This document shows positions 18,057-27,468 of a DNA stretch of 64,000 nucleotides, in pieces. Below the pieces are notes generated by a model. It ran no database searches and was not told the DNA's origin. It was given only the letters and a program-made list of their open reading frames with translations. Numbering within the stretch: position 1 is the first letter of the stretch; the number at the start of each line of letters is the position of its first letter. The stretch is from JAIPDZ01 sp034522175. GTDB taxonomy: Bacteria > Desulfobacterota > DSM-4660 > Desulfatiglandales > Desulfatiglandaceae. The position numbers were made by a program, and so were the translations under genes. Location: contig JAXHLQ010000001.1 in assembly GCA_034522175.1 (NCBI GenBank), positions 3,286,001 to 3,350,000 on the forward strand, given 5' to 3'.

Positions 18057-20242
18057 GGGTCGAAGGTGTGAAAATCGATAAGGTCGCCTACTCAACCTGT
18101 TTGTATGTATGGTGTCTGGGTTTGCTCCTCATTTTGGCAAGCGCTTCTTCGGCCACGGGCGCGCGCGTTACGGGCGAAGAAGGGGTGACACCTGCAGTTG
18201 CGGTTACTGAAAAGGCCGAGGAAGCAGCGCCCCGGCAAATCTCCCCCGCCAAGGCGTCGGACAAGTCATCTGCAGACGGAACCCCTGAAAGAGAGGCCGT
18301 GTCTGGGGCGGAAAAGTCGAAAACAAAAACCCCGGTTTCCGAAATGAAGGCGGAAAATGGAAAAAAAGGGGAAGAGGCACAAGAAGAATCCCATGTTACC
18401 ATCGACTTTGAGAATGTGGACATCCCGGTACTGGTGAAATTCATCAGCGAGCTGACCGGCAAGAACTTTGTCATTGACAAGGCGGTGCGGGGAAAGGTGA
18501 CCATTATGTCGCCGACCAAGATCTCCGTGGACGAGGCCTATAAGGTGTTCGAATCGGTACTCGAGGTCCATGGGTACACGGCCATACCCGCAGGTAATAT
18601 CGTCAAAATCGTCCCCGCCGTGGAAGCCAGATCGAAAAATGTGGAAACCCTCCTTGAGGAAGAGGCCAAAGGCCCCGAGGATAAAGTCGTCACCCAGTTG
18701 ATTCCACTGAGGTATGCCAATCCGGATGAACTGAAGAAACTCTTTGCGCCCATGATTTCCAAAAGCAGCGTCATGGTCTCATACCCGCCCGCACGAACCC
18801 TGATCGTGACGGATGTGCTTTCCAACATCCAGCGTATTTTCAGGATCACCAAGGCCATTGATGTGGAAGGCGTCGGTGAGGAAATCTCGGTCATTCCGCT
18901 CAAATCGGCTACGGCCATGACCCTTGCCAAATCTCTGAGCACGGTGTTTCAGCGGGGGGCAAGGCGCGCCAAGGCCGGAGGACCGGAGGAGTCGGACGTG
19001 CGGGTTGTGGCGGATGAGCGGACCAATTCACTGATTGTCCTGGCATCCGAGGAGGAGTCCCGTAAGATCAAACAGCTTGTCGCACTTCTCGACAGGGAAC
19101 CCATGAAGGGCGAGGGAGACATTCGCGTCTATTATCTCAAGCATGCCAATGCGGAAGATCTCACCAAAGTCCTCTCATCGCTTCCCTCCGAGAAATCGAC
19201 GAAGACTGCCCAGGGGAAGGCCCCGGTGATTTCCAAAGAGGCCCGTATTGTGGCGGACAAGGCCACCAATTCGCTGGTGATTACAGCGGACAAGGATGAC
19301 TACCGGGTCCTGGAAGGGGTTATCGAGAAGCTGGATATCCCCCGGATGATGGTGTACATCGAGGCCTTGATCATGGAAGTGAATGTGAATAAGAACTTCG
19401 AACTGGGTGTGGAATGGGAGGGGGTCAAGACGTTCTCCTATGATGGAAAGGATGGGGGCGTTTTTGGCGGTTCGAGCGGTTCGGGCTTTAGCACCATCAA
19501 GGGAATCCTTTCGGATAACCCCGCATTGCCAACCGGGTTCTCGCTCGGGGTGATCGGAGAGGCCATCGAGATCGGCGGGATCAAATTTCCAAATCTCGCG
19601 GCGGTCCTTCATGCCTATCAATCCGATCAGGATGTGCACATCCTGTCCACCCCTCAGATTTTAACCACAGACAATGAAGAAGCCGAAATCACCGTGGGCA
19701 AGAACGTTCCTTACGTCGTTCGACAGGAAACCAGCCAGGCAGAACTGGACTACAGCAGCTACGAATACAAGGATGTGGGGGTTACGTTGAAGATCACCCC
19801 GCAGATCAGCCAGAATCGCCTGGTTCGGTTGAATATCTATCAGGAAGTCACGAGACTCATTGAGACGGAGGGCCTGAAAGAGGGACGTCCCACCACCTAT
19901 AAGCGATTGGCACAGACAACGGTCATCGTGGCTGACGCCAACACGGTGGTTATCGGGGGACTGATCGGAGACGACACCACCAATACCCATTACCAGGTCC
20001 CCTGTCTTGCCAATATTCCGGGACTCGGCTGGTTTTTCCGGTCAGAATATAAAAAAAGAGAAAAGACGAACCTGTTTGTATTCCTGACACCCCATATCAT
20101 CCAGAACCCCTCGGAGAGCCGCGATATTTACCACGAGAAAAAGGATCAGATCGAGCGGATCAAGGAGGGCGTCATCAAGATGTATGGAAAGGAACCGGCC
20201 CCCGCCCGCTCCAACCCGCAACCAGCGACCCGCAATGAATAA
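18053..20242 (+). CDS. gspD: Type II secretion outer-membrane secretin GspD
   Basis: Forms the multimeric outer-membrane channel of the secretion system. After a signal peptide (hydrophobic stretch at about 16-36) and a Lys/Glu/Ala-rich low-complexity linker (about 40-115) come the N0 domain (VTIDFENVDIPVLVKFISELTG), three N-domains with the typical LRYANPDELKKLFAP, RVVADERTNSLIV and RIVADKATNSLVI signatures, and the secretin C-terminal domain (VPYVV, GVTLKITPQI, VIGGLIGDD, FLTPHII). The ATG overlaps the upstream stop. No pilotin gene is adjacent. Length 729. Confidence 0.96.
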   Translation: MRVEGVKIDKVAYSTCLYVWCLGLLLILASASSATGARVTGEEGVTPAVAVTEKAEEAAPRQISPAKASDKSSADGTPEREAVSGAEKSKTKTPVSEMKAENGKKGEEAQEESHVTIDFENVDIPVLVKFISELTGKNFVIDKAVRGKVTIMSPTKISVDEAYKVFESVLEVHGYTAIPAGNIVKIVPAVEARSKNVETLLEEEAKGPEDKVVTQLIPLRYANPDELKKLFAPMISKSSVMVSYPPARTLIVTDVLSNIQRIFRITKAIDVEGVGEEISVIPLKSATAMTLAKSLSTVFQRGARRAKAGGPEESDVRVVADERTNSLIVLASEEESRKIKQLVALLDREPMKGEGDIRVYYLKHANAEDLTKVLSSLPSEKSTKTAQGKAPVISKEARIVADKATNSLVITADKDDYRVLEGVIEKLDIPRMMVYIEALIMEVNVNKNFELGVEWEGVKTFSYDGKDGGVFGGSSGSGFSTIKGILSDNPALPTGFSLGVIGEAIEIGGIKFPNLAAVLHAYQSDQDVHILSTPQILTTDNEEAEITVGKNVPYVVRQETSQAELDYSSYEYKDVGVTLKITPQISQNRLVRLNIYQEVTRLIETEGLKEGRPTTYKRLAQTTVIVADANTVVIGGLIGDDTTNTHYQVPCLANIPGLGWFFRSEYKKREKTNLFVFLTPHIIQNPSESRDIYHEKKDQIERIKEGVIKMYGKEPAPARSNPQPATRNE

Positions 20243-20251
20243 TCAGTAACC

Positions 20252-21946
20252 ATGAGACATCGATTACTCGGCGAGATACTCCTCGAACACACCCCATTGG
20301 AGAGGGAGACCCTTGAACAGGCGCTGACCATTCAAGAAGAGAAGGGGGGACGCATCGGCCAGGTACTACTGGATCAACAGGCCATCACCGAAACGGAACT
20401 CCTCGAGGCCCTCTCCATCCAGCTCCATATCCCTTTGTACCCGACCCTTCCCATGACCGAAGTAGACACCGCTTTTGCAGAGAAAGTCCCGATTCATTTT
20501 CTGAAAAAATATCGGATGGTGCCGGTGTTGACACCAGAGACAACCCTCATTGCGGTCAATGATCCCCTCCTGATTCAGCCGGTGGACGATTTGAGGCGGA
20601 TGCTTCATATAGAGGGTGCTTCAGTCGTTCTTGCTCCTCATGCCGCCATCCTCTCCGTCATCAATTTTGCCTATGATATGAGCGGTGGATCCGCAGAGCA
20701 GGTGATCCAGGATATGCACGGAGAGGAGACCACCCGTATTCTCTCTGAGATCGAAGAAACGGCTGATCTTTTGGAGGATACCAGTGATGCACCCATTATC
20801 AAGCTGGTCAATCTCATGCTCTCGCAGGCCGTCAAGGCCAGGGCCAGTGACATCCATATCGAGCCTGCCCAGAAGACGTTCAAGGTTCGCTATCGCGTGG
20901 ATGGTATTCTGTATGACATGCTCACCCCCCCTAAACATGTCCAGTCTGCGCTGATCTCCCGCGTCAAGATTATGGCCAAGATGAATATCGCAGAGAAACG
21001 CCTGCCCCAGGACGGCCGCATCGAGATCCGTATTGCCGATCGGAGTGTGGACATCCGGGTCTCCACCGTTCCCACCGCCCATGGGGAACGGGTGGTCATG
21101 CGGCTGCTGGATAAAACCAATGTTCTCCTGAAGGTCTCGGATCTGGGAATGCCTGAGACCAGCCTGAACGATTTTGACTCGCTCATCCATTCCCCATATG
21201 GTATTTTTCTCGTCACAGGCCCCACCGGCAGCGGCAAGACGACCACTCTCTATGCCGCCCTTTCAACGCTCAATACCACGGACATGAATATCATCACCAT
21301 AGAGGACCCGGTCGAGTACCAGATCGAAGGGATCGGGCAGATCCAGGTGAACCCCAAGATCGATCTGACATTTTCAAATGGTCTGCGGTCCATCGTCCGG
21401 CAGGATCCGGATGTGATCCTTGTGGGGGAAATCAGAGATCTTGAAACCGCGGAGATCGCCATCCAGTCCGCGCTGACCGGTCATATGGTCTTTTCAACCC
21501 TGCACACCAATGACGCTGCCAGCGCGGTGACCCGGCTTATGGATATGGGGATTGAGCCCTTTCTGGTGACCTCATCGGTGACGGCGATTCTGGCACAGCG
21601 GCTGGTGCGCGTGATCTGTCCCCACTGCAGGGAAGGATATGATCCGGATGAAGCGTCTCTCAACAAGATCGGAATCACCGTTGACATGCTGGAAGGGAGA
21701 CGGATTTACCGGGGTCGGGGATGTCCCGAGTGCCTCCATACAGGATATCATGGCCGTACCGGCCTTTTTGAGCTGATGGTCCTGGACAAAGATATGAAGG
21801 CCCTCATTCTCAAGACATCCGATGCCAACGCCATCAAGGAAAAAGCCATTGAGAACCACATGATCACCCTGCGCCAGGATGGCGCGCTCAAGGTGTTGAA
21901 CGGGGTTACGACCATTGAGGAGGTTTTCAGGGTCACGTATCAATAG
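20252..21946 (+). CDS. gspE: Type II secretion ATPase GspE
   Basis: Hexameric cytoplasmic ATPase that powers pseudopilus assembly. The N-terminal T2SSE_N domain (about 1-150) is followed by the ATPase core with Walker A GPTGSGKTT (about 323-331), the Asp box ITIEDPVEYQ, Walker B-like DPDVILVGEIRD and His box HLMVFSTLHTND-like HMVFSTLHTND. The zinc-binding tetracysteine is CPHC at about 455 and CPEC at about 490. Length is 564. Unusually, gspE is the last gsp gene of this operon while gspF is the first, a layout seen in deltaproteobacteria. Confidence 0.96.
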   Translation: MRHRLLGEILLEHTPLERETLEQALTIQEEKGGRIGQVLLDQQAITETELLEALSIQLHIPLYPTLPMTEVDTAFAEKVPIHFLKKYRMVPVLTPETTLIAVNDPLLIQPVDDLRRMLHIEGASVVLAPHAAILSVINFAYDMSGGSAEQVIQDMHGEETTRILSEIEETADLLEDTSDAPIIKLVNLMLSQAVKARASDIHIEPAQKTFKVRYRVDGILYDMLTPPKHVQSALISRVKIMAKMNIAEKRLPQDGRIEIRIADRSVDIRVSTVPTAHGERVVMRLLDKTNVLLKVSDLGMPETSLNDFDSLIHSPYGIFLVTGPTGSGKTTTLYAALSTLNTTDMNIITIEDPVEYQIEGIGQIQVNPKIDLTFSNGLRSIVRQDPDVILVGEIRDLETAEIAIQSALTGHMVFSTLHTNDAASAVTRLMDMGIEPFLVTSSVTAILAQRLVRVICPHCREGYDPDEASLNKIGITVDMLEGRRIYRGRGCPECLHTGYHGRTGLFELMVLDKDMKALILKTSDANAIKEKAIENHMITLRQDGALKVLNGVTTIEEVFRVTYQ

Positions 21947-21947
21947 G

Positions 21948-23477
21948 GTGCAGGATCCAGTCCCCGGGAATTCGGATATCCGGATCGTTCTTTTCCTTCC
22001 ACTGGTCCTTATCCAGGGGCTTTTTCTGACCCAGATCCTGGCCACCCTACACATCTATGGATCCAACCAGCAGCTTAAAAGCCGTCTCGCTACCATAACG
22101 GACGCCGGATATCTCGCCATACCCAACCCGAACATCCTGGATTCCCTGAACACATTCTGGCCTTCTTTCTGGGGCGGCCTCTTTATGACCTTGAGCATCG
22201 GGGCGGGCCTCTCCCTGTTCGGCCTTATTGCAGCCATGTTGTGGCGAGTGCTCTTGAAAAGAAACAAATGGATCATGGCGCTTTTGTTGCTTGTCTGGCT
22301 CGGGTCTGTCGCCATGATGAACGTAAACGGATTGAATGCCATGGTCAGCCTGTATTTCCTGATGATTCCCCCCTCCGTATTCGGTGCCGCACTGAAATGG
22401 ATGCCGTCAGATATGGGAAAACCGTTTCCCCAGGCATGGTTCGTACCGCTTCTAAGCATGGCGGCATTGGCCATATGCGGGTTTTCGCAACTTCAGCGGC
22501 AGGACCTGTTTCTTGATATACGCGACCGGCTCCTTTTATCCAATTCATTTGGAACGACCATTAACGATTTCTATTATCAGTATACTCGCTATCCTTCGGC
22601 GGCGATTGAATCTTTCAATCAGAGACTTCTGAGGACCTGCAACCTGGATGGGGTAGGGTCCCCTTCGTTGAAAAAATCACTGGAAAGGATTTTAATCAAC
22701 CATGACTATCTTCCCATAAACGACGGACAGCAAGTCGATCTCTTCATCGAGCAGAGGGCGGATGGGCTCCTCTTTAAGCATGGCCGATCCATCACTTTTA
22801 ACGTGTCACCCGTTGAACTTACGCAACATCCATCCAGGGTGCTGGATGCGTTTTCGGCTCATACGGACCGAAACCGTTATTTCCGATGGTTTGGCTTTCT
22901 ATCTCTGTTGATCGCATTCCCATTGGTGCTCTATATTTTTGTCCATGCCCTTTTTGCTGTCGTTCTTTGTTTCTTTATGGGATTGCGTGCTGCGCTCATC
23001 GGGGCATCGATCATCTGTTTTGTGCTCGGTGTTTCGCTGTTGATCCCTTTACACCTGTACAGAGACCGCGTCAGCGACGGGAGTCTGGAACGGTTGTTGC
23101 GATCCGGTCGGTGGCAGGACCGCACAGCGGTCCTCAAGACCATTTACAGGACGAAAGCCGAGATAGCGGCCTTTGATGCCTATAAGGGGCTGTTGGGAAG
23201 CCGATTTATTGCGGAACGCTACTGGCTGATGAAAGCCATGGGGGTCAGCGAGTCTCCCGAAACGTTCGGGCATTTGGTTGCGTTTCTCAAGGATCCCCAC
23301 CCCAATGTGAAGGCTGCGGCTTATGATGCACTGGGAAATAGAAAAAACCCACAGGCAGTCAAGGCCATTTTGGACGACATCAAGGCATTGAATGCATGGT
23401 ATCCCCAGTGGTACGCCTACAAAGCCCTGAGAGAACTCGGATGGAACCAACGCACAAGATCGGATTCAAGACCCTGA
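21948..23477 (+). CDS. Polytopic membrane protein with C-terminal HEAT-like repeats, unknown function
   Basis: I do not recognise a named family. The protein has roughly six to eight hydrophobic segments in two clusters (N-terminal third, and a second group around residues 310-380). Between them lies a soluble loop of about 120 residues, and at the C-terminus there is an alpha-helical HEAT-like region (VAFLKDPHPNVKAAAYDALGNRKNPQAVKAILDDI). The GTG at 21948 lies one base after the gspE stop and is preferred to a TTG at 21915 inside gspE. Its tight linkage to the secretion operon suggests co-expression, and the HEAT surface suggests protein binding. Both points are inference. Confidence 0.7.
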   Translation: MQDPVPGNSDIRIVLFLPLVLIQGLFLTQILATLHIYGSNQQLKSRLATITDAGYLAIPNPNILDSLNTFWPSFWGGLFMTLSIGAGLSLFGLIAAMLWRVLLKRNKWIMALLLLVWLGSVAMMNVNGLNAMVSLYFLMIPPSVFGAALKWMPSDMGKPFPQAWFVPLLSMAALAICGFSQLQRQDLFLDIRDRLLLSNSFGTTINDFYYQYTRYPSAAIESFNQRLLRTCNLDGVGSPSLKKSLERILINHDYLPINDGQQVDLFIEQRADGLLFKHGRSITFNVSPVELTQHPSRVLDAFSAHTDRNRYFRWFGFLSLLIAFPLVLYIFVHALFAVVLCFFMGLRAALIGASIICFVLGVSLLIPLHLYRDRVSDGSLERLLRSGRWQDRTAVLKTIYRTKAEIAAFDAYKGLLGSRFIAERYWLMKAMGVSESPETFGHLVAFLKDPHPNVKAAAYDALGNRKNPQAVKAILDDIKALNAWYPQWYAYKALRELGWNQRTRSDSRP

Positions 23478-24100
23478 TCCTCTCCACGGGTTCGGTTGCC
23501 TGTGTGGAGATCCTCCTTCTGATTCTGCCGAAGGCCTGTGGAATTGAGGCCATGATCGCACTCGGCAGCGCACGGATCGTTGACATCTCCCTCATTGTCC
23601 TCGTCATCTGCCTAAGTGAGGGCCTGTCCGCCATCGGCGTGTCGTCGACCGGCCTGACACGGGGGATCAAGAGAGGGATCCTGTGGTCTGCAGCTGTCGG
23701 CTGCGGGGCTTTTTTAGGTTTTGGTATTTTCTATGTATTGGGTATCAATCTTCTCCCCCTGATACATACACAGGTGCCGTCAGGGGGTCTCGGCATCCTG
23801 TTGCTTTTCTGCGTCGGGGGATTGGTGGGTCCCATTGCGGAGGAGTTGTTCTTCCGGGGAATCGTGTATGGATTTTTGAGGCAGTGGGGCGCGTTGGCCG
23901 CCGTAATGGGTTCAACCCTTCTTTTTGTGCCGGCGCACCCGGGGGGGTACAACCAAATCCCGGCCATGCAGGCCATAGGCGGCGTGCTCTTTTCGCTTTC
24001 CTATGAAATCGAAAAAAACCTGCTGGTCCCGATTTTGATACACGTGTTGGGAAATATCTCCATTTTTGTGCTTTCGTTAGGAACCCTCCCAGGCCCCTGA
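23441..24100 (+). CDS. CPBP-family intramembrane metalloprotease
   Basis: Type II CAAX prenyl endopeptidase/bacteriocin-processing (CPBP, ABI) family. The diagnostic motif 1 EELFFRG is at about residues 147-153, followed by the second motif region with FVPAHPGG and the third with a conserved His near the C-terminus (ILIHVLGN). There are six to seven transmembrane helices. The ATG at 23441 overlaps the upstream gene by 37 bases. The substrate is unknown. Being the last gene of the secretion transcript, it could process a membrane substrate linked to secretion (inference). Confidence 0.85.
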   Translation: MEPTHKIGFKTLILSTGSVACVEILLLILPKACGIEAMIALGSARIVDISLIVLVICLSEGLSAIGVSSTGLTRGIKRGILWSAAVGCGAFLGFGIFYVLGINLLPLIHTQVPSGGLGILLLFCVGGLVGPIAEELFFRGIVYGFLRQWGALAAVMGSTLLFVPAHPGGYNQIPAMQAIGGVLFSLSYEIEKNLLVPILIHVLGNISIFVLSLGTLPGP

Positions 24101-24105
24101 TGGAA

Positions 24106-25563
24106 TTACCGCCCTGAGCGGAGGGTGTTAATGAAACACCCCTTGTCGTCGTCCTTTTTGGTAATGCTGACCGTACAGGTGTCGGTATTACTCAGGCCGC
24201 CATTGTCCGTCACTTTCAGTTGAAAAGTGAGGGTCCCGACCTCATTGGGTGCCTCAAACGTGGGGTTGACCGCCGCTGAATCGGACAAGGAGACGGTTGT
24301 ACCGTCGGTCTGGCTCCACGCATAGGTGGGGATGCCGTAGTCCGGATCACTGGACTGGGAACCGTTCAGGGTGACGGTGCTTTCTCCGGTTACCTCCTGG
24401 TCATTTCCAGCATGGGCCTTGGGAGTTTGATTGGAGGTATTTCGGGAGGCATTCCTCACGTCGTGATTGAATTTGGGCCAGGCCGATTGGGCCAACTGTT
24501 GAGAAGTGGTTTCCACGGCAAAGAGGGTCCCATCTGCCGCTCCGATATACAGCACCCCCTCCAGCCCGATGGTAGGCGAGGAGGCGGACAGGTCTCGTTC
24601 GAGGTTCGATTCCCAGGCCAATTTCCAGGTCTTGATGTTGATGGCATAGAGTTTTCCATCCGCCGAACCGATGTAGGCCGCGCCATCCCCGGCGATGACG
24701 AATGCGGCGTTGATTTCCCCTCCCGTGGTGTAGGGGGTCCATTCCTGACTCCCGTCAGCCGGATCAATGGCATACAGTTTCTTATCGGTTGAGCCCACGT
24801 AGAGAATGCCATAGGCCCCCATGGTGGGGGATGAGGAGACGGCCCCCTGGGTCTCAAATTCCCACTTCTTGGTCCCCTGGGCGTCGATGGCATAGATTTT
24901 GTTGTCTCCTGAACCCACGAACAGTGTATTACCGCTGATACACGGCGAAGATCTCACCCGGCCACCGGTCACAAGTTCCCATTTCTTGCTGCCATCCGCA
25001 GTTATGGCGTATAGCTTTCCGTCGTCTGAGCCCACATAGATGATCCCGCCCGAATCAATGGCGGCCGATGAATGGATCTCCCCGCCGGTTTCATACGGGT
25101 CGGTCCATTTGGCTGTCCCATCCGGCTTTATGGCATACAATTTGAAATCATGGCTGCCCACATAGATGTTCCCGTCTGCATCAACGGCAGGGGATGCGGA
25201 GATGATCCCCTCGGTTTCAAATGCCCATTTTTGGGTACCATCACTTGAAATGGCATAGAGAGTCCCATCATCGGACCCCACATATAGGGTCCCGTCCGAC
25301 CCCACCGCCGGCGAGGATTGGACCGCGCCCCCGGTCTCAAATGCCCATTTCTGAGTACCGTTGGTACGGATCGCATAGAGCTTGCCGTTATCAGACCCCA
25401 CATACACGGTTCCGTCCGCCCCCACCGCGGGGGAAGACAGAATGCTGTTGCCCGTTTGAAATGTCCACTTGGTGTCCCCCGCCGCTGCCCTCACAGTGGC
25501 TGGATAAAGCAGGGTAATCAGGAAAAGAAGAAGTAACGGGAATATGTAACGTCTTGCTTTCAT
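24106..25563 (-). CDS. Secreted PQQ-like beta-propeller protein with PKD domain
   Basis: Exported protein of 485 residues. A signal peptide (about 1-27, ending VRA-AAGD) is followed by eight or nine tandem repeats of about 38-40 residues, each with the pattern DGTxYVGSxDGKLYAI and GTKKWxFxTGG. This is the PQQ/BamB-like propeller blade. A PKD-type domain follows (about 385-475: AHAGNDQEV, LNGSQSSDPD, YAWSQTDG, FQLKVTDNGG). The extreme C-terminus is DKGCFINTLRSGR, reminiscent of the GCFIATAAYG tail found on some secreted deltaproteobacterial proteins. A GGGGG ribosome site decides the start. It is convergent with the secretion operon and a plausible substrate (inference). Confidence 0.85.
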   Translation of the reverse strand: MKARRYIFPLLLLFLITLLYPATVRAAAGDTKWTFQTGNSILSSPAVGADGTVYVGSDNGKLYAIRTNGTQKWAFETGGAVQSSPAVGSDGTLYVGSDDGTLYAISSDGTQKWAFETEGIISASPAVDADGNIYVGSHDFKLYAIKPDGTAKWTDPYETGGEIHSSAAIDSGGIIYVGSDDGKLYAITADGSKKWELVTGGRVRSSPCISGNTLFVGSGDNKIYAIDAQGTKKWEFETQGAVSSSPTMGAYGILYVGSTDKKLYAIDPADGSQEWTPYTTGGEINAAFVIAGDGAAYIGSADGKLYAINIKTWKLAWESNLERDLSASSPTIGLEGVLYIGAADGTLFAVETTSQQLAQSAWPKFNHDVRNASRNTSNQTPKAHAGNDQEVTGESTVTLNGSQSSDPDYGIPTYAWSQTDGTTVSLSDSAAVNPTFEAPNEVGTLTFQLKVTDNGGLSNTDTCTVSITKKDDDKGCFINTLRSGR

Positions 25564-25786
25564 ATTTTTCCCCCAACGGTCCATTTGTTGTGCTTGAGTG
25601 ATTCAAGCTGAGCAGGTGATATCCCCTGACGCAACACATCTCTCACATCTTAGGTGCAAGCGGTTTATCGCCTATACATAAACTCATAACACAGGAATGA
25701 ACAGGTGGTCAATACATGGAAAGCGGATTCCCTGGAAAACACTTTTTTCAAGGATTTCAATAATAAACGGCGTCTTGATCCAGAGG

Positions 25787-25816
25787 TTGACTTGTGAAAG
25801 GGCTTTAATCTATGAT
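25787..25816 (+). promoter_or_regulatory. Promoter of the flavoprotein gene at 25878
   Basis: TTGACT (25787-25792), an 18-base spacer and TATGAT (25811-25816) predict a start of transcription near 25823, giving a leader of about 55 bases. The 314-base gap 25564-25877 holds no convincing gene. Confidence 0.5.
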
Positions 25817-25877
25817 GGCATTCATTTCATTGAGATAGGAAGAAACGCCGTGTGGGACCCAAGGGAAAGGTCAATCC

Positions 25878-27407
25878 ATGGAAAGAATGGCTTGTGATGT
25901 ATTGGTAATCGGAAGCGGTGGTGCGGGGTTGAGAGCGGCCATTGCGGCCCGTGAAAAGGGGGCGGATGTGTGTGTGATTTCAAAGGCGCCGGTGGGAAAA
26001 GGGACCTGCACGATTATGAGTGCGGGGGTGTTCGCCGGAACGCCGGAGGAAGGCCCACGGGACCCTCATATTGAAAAAACGCTCCTGGCCGGACGCGGAA
26101 TCAACGAGATGGATCTTGTGAAGGTGCTGGCCGAAGAGGCCCCCATACGGCTTAGAGAACTCGTGGCGTGGGGGATGAAGGGTCGTTTCCTGGAGGGGTA
26201 TCTCTTTGCCGAGGCCATTCCTTCATGGGGAGGACAGGAGATAATTCGGTGCCTGTTGGAAAAGGCCAGGGAGATGGGGGTTCAATTCAAGGGCGGCATG
26301 TCGGTTTCCTCGCTTTCATTCGATGATGGGTCGGCTGCGGGCATGGCCTATTCCACTGTTCAGCAGAAATGGATGCAACTGAACGCCGGGGCCATCGTGC
26401 TTGCCACAGGGGGTGCCGGCGGGCTCTATCTTCAGCACGACAACCCCCAAGGCATGATGGGTGAGGCCTATGCGTTGGCATTGGATGCCGGCGCCGTGCT
26501 CCAGGACATGGAGTTTGTCCAGTTTTATCCCCTGGGCCTGTCGGAACCCGGGTTCCCGAGGTACCTCATTCCGCCGAGACTCGGAGATTACGGCCGCCTG
26601 TACAACCATCGGGAAGAGGAGATCCTTGATAAATACGGGATTGAAGAACGGCCCGCAGCGGAACTTGCCCGCGACCGGCTCTCGCAGGTCCTTTTCAAGG
26701 AGGTCTTGGAGGAAAAAAATGACATCTGGCTCGACTTGACTCAGATTTCCGAGGAATTGTGGTGCAGCGATCCCTTCTCCGCATCGTCGTGGGAGCCACT
26801 CGGTCAACGTTACGGGGCCAGGCGTCGTCCCGTTCGGGTGATGCCTATGGCGCACCACGTGATGGGCGGCATCCGTATCGATCCCGAGGGATCGACTGGC
26901 GTGCCGGGTTTCTACGCCGCGGGTGAGGTCTCCGGCGGTCTCCATGGGGCCAACCGTTTGGGCGGTAACGCCTTGACAGAGACCCTGGTATTCGGGGCAA
27001 GGGCAGGGGCAAAAGCCGGTGAGTGGGCCAAAGACCATCCTGTTGTTCCTTCGGTAGAAGTTGAAATGGTCCGCGGTTTTTCTGATGAAATATCCGGTAC
27101 CGGTAACGCGGATCCATCGGAACTCAAAAAGCGGCTCAGACAGGTGATGTGGGAAAAGGGCGGTATTATCCGAAATCGACAGCGGTTATCGTTGGCCCTT
27201 ACGGAGGTCGCGGAATTGGAGGAAAAGGCCGGGATGGTGCGCATCTTAGACGATCCATCCGGAATCAGCGCAAGTCTGGAACTTTGTTCGGGCATTCGAA
27301 CCGCCCGTATGATCCTTCAATCCGCCCTGAAAGAGAGGAAAGCCGCGGGGCGCACTTTCGAGATGATTTTCCCGAGCAGGATGATGAAACATGGGGCGGC
27401 CACATAA
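25878..27407 (+). CDS. FAD-dependent oxidoreductase of the fumarate reductase/aspartate oxidase flavoprotein family
   Basis: A 509-residue flavoprotein with an N-terminal Rossmann dinucleotide motif VIGSGGAGLRAAIAA (about 10-24), the mid-domain ATGGAGGLYLQHDNP, and the C-terminal FAD-binding stretch GFYAAGEVSGGLHGANRLGGNALTETLVFG. It lacks an export signal and haem motifs, so it is a soluble paralogue of SdhA/NadB with unknown substrate. The conserved THxxxGG-like site reads AHHVMGG, fitting a catalytic His. It is monocistronic, with its own promoter. Confidence 0.8.
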   Translation: MERMACDVLVIGSGGAGLRAAIAAREKGADVCVISKAPVGKGTCTIMSAGVFAGTPEEGPRDPHIEKTLLAGRGINEMDLVKVLAEEAPIRLRELVAWGMKGRFLEGYLFAEAIPSWGGQEIIRCLLEKAREMGVQFKGGMSVSSLSFDDGSAAGMAYSTVQQKWMQLNAGAIVLATGGAGGLYLQHDNPQGMMGEAYALALDAGAVLQDMEFVQFYPLGLSEPGFPRYLIPPRLGDYGRLYNHREEEILDKYGIEERPAAELARDRLSQVLFKEVLEEKNDIWLDLTQISEELWCSDPFSASSWEPLGQRYGARRRPVRVMPMAHHVMGGIRIDPEGSTGVPGFYAAGEVSGGLHGANRLGGNALTETLVFGARAGAKAGEWAKDHPVVPSVEVEMVRGFSDEISGTGNADPSELKKRLRQVMWEKGGIIRNRQRLSLALTEVAELEEKAGMVRILDDPSGISASLELCSGIRTARMILQSALKERKAAGRTFEMIFPSRMMKHGAAT

Positions 27408-27468
27408 CGATCCGGGCGTCTTCCGTCGGGGGCGATGCGGAATTCAGGTTTGATCCAACACCGGTGGA

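Noticed and set aside
24106..25563. Regularly repeated sequence that could suggest a CRISPR array
   Set aside because: The repeats are in frame, about 38-40 codons long and encode propeller blades; there are no spacers or cas genes.
25697..25897. A 66-codon plus-strand ORF before the flavoprotein gene
   Set aside because: It overlaps the candidate promoter and the flavoprotein start, has no ribosome site and an unconvincing composition.
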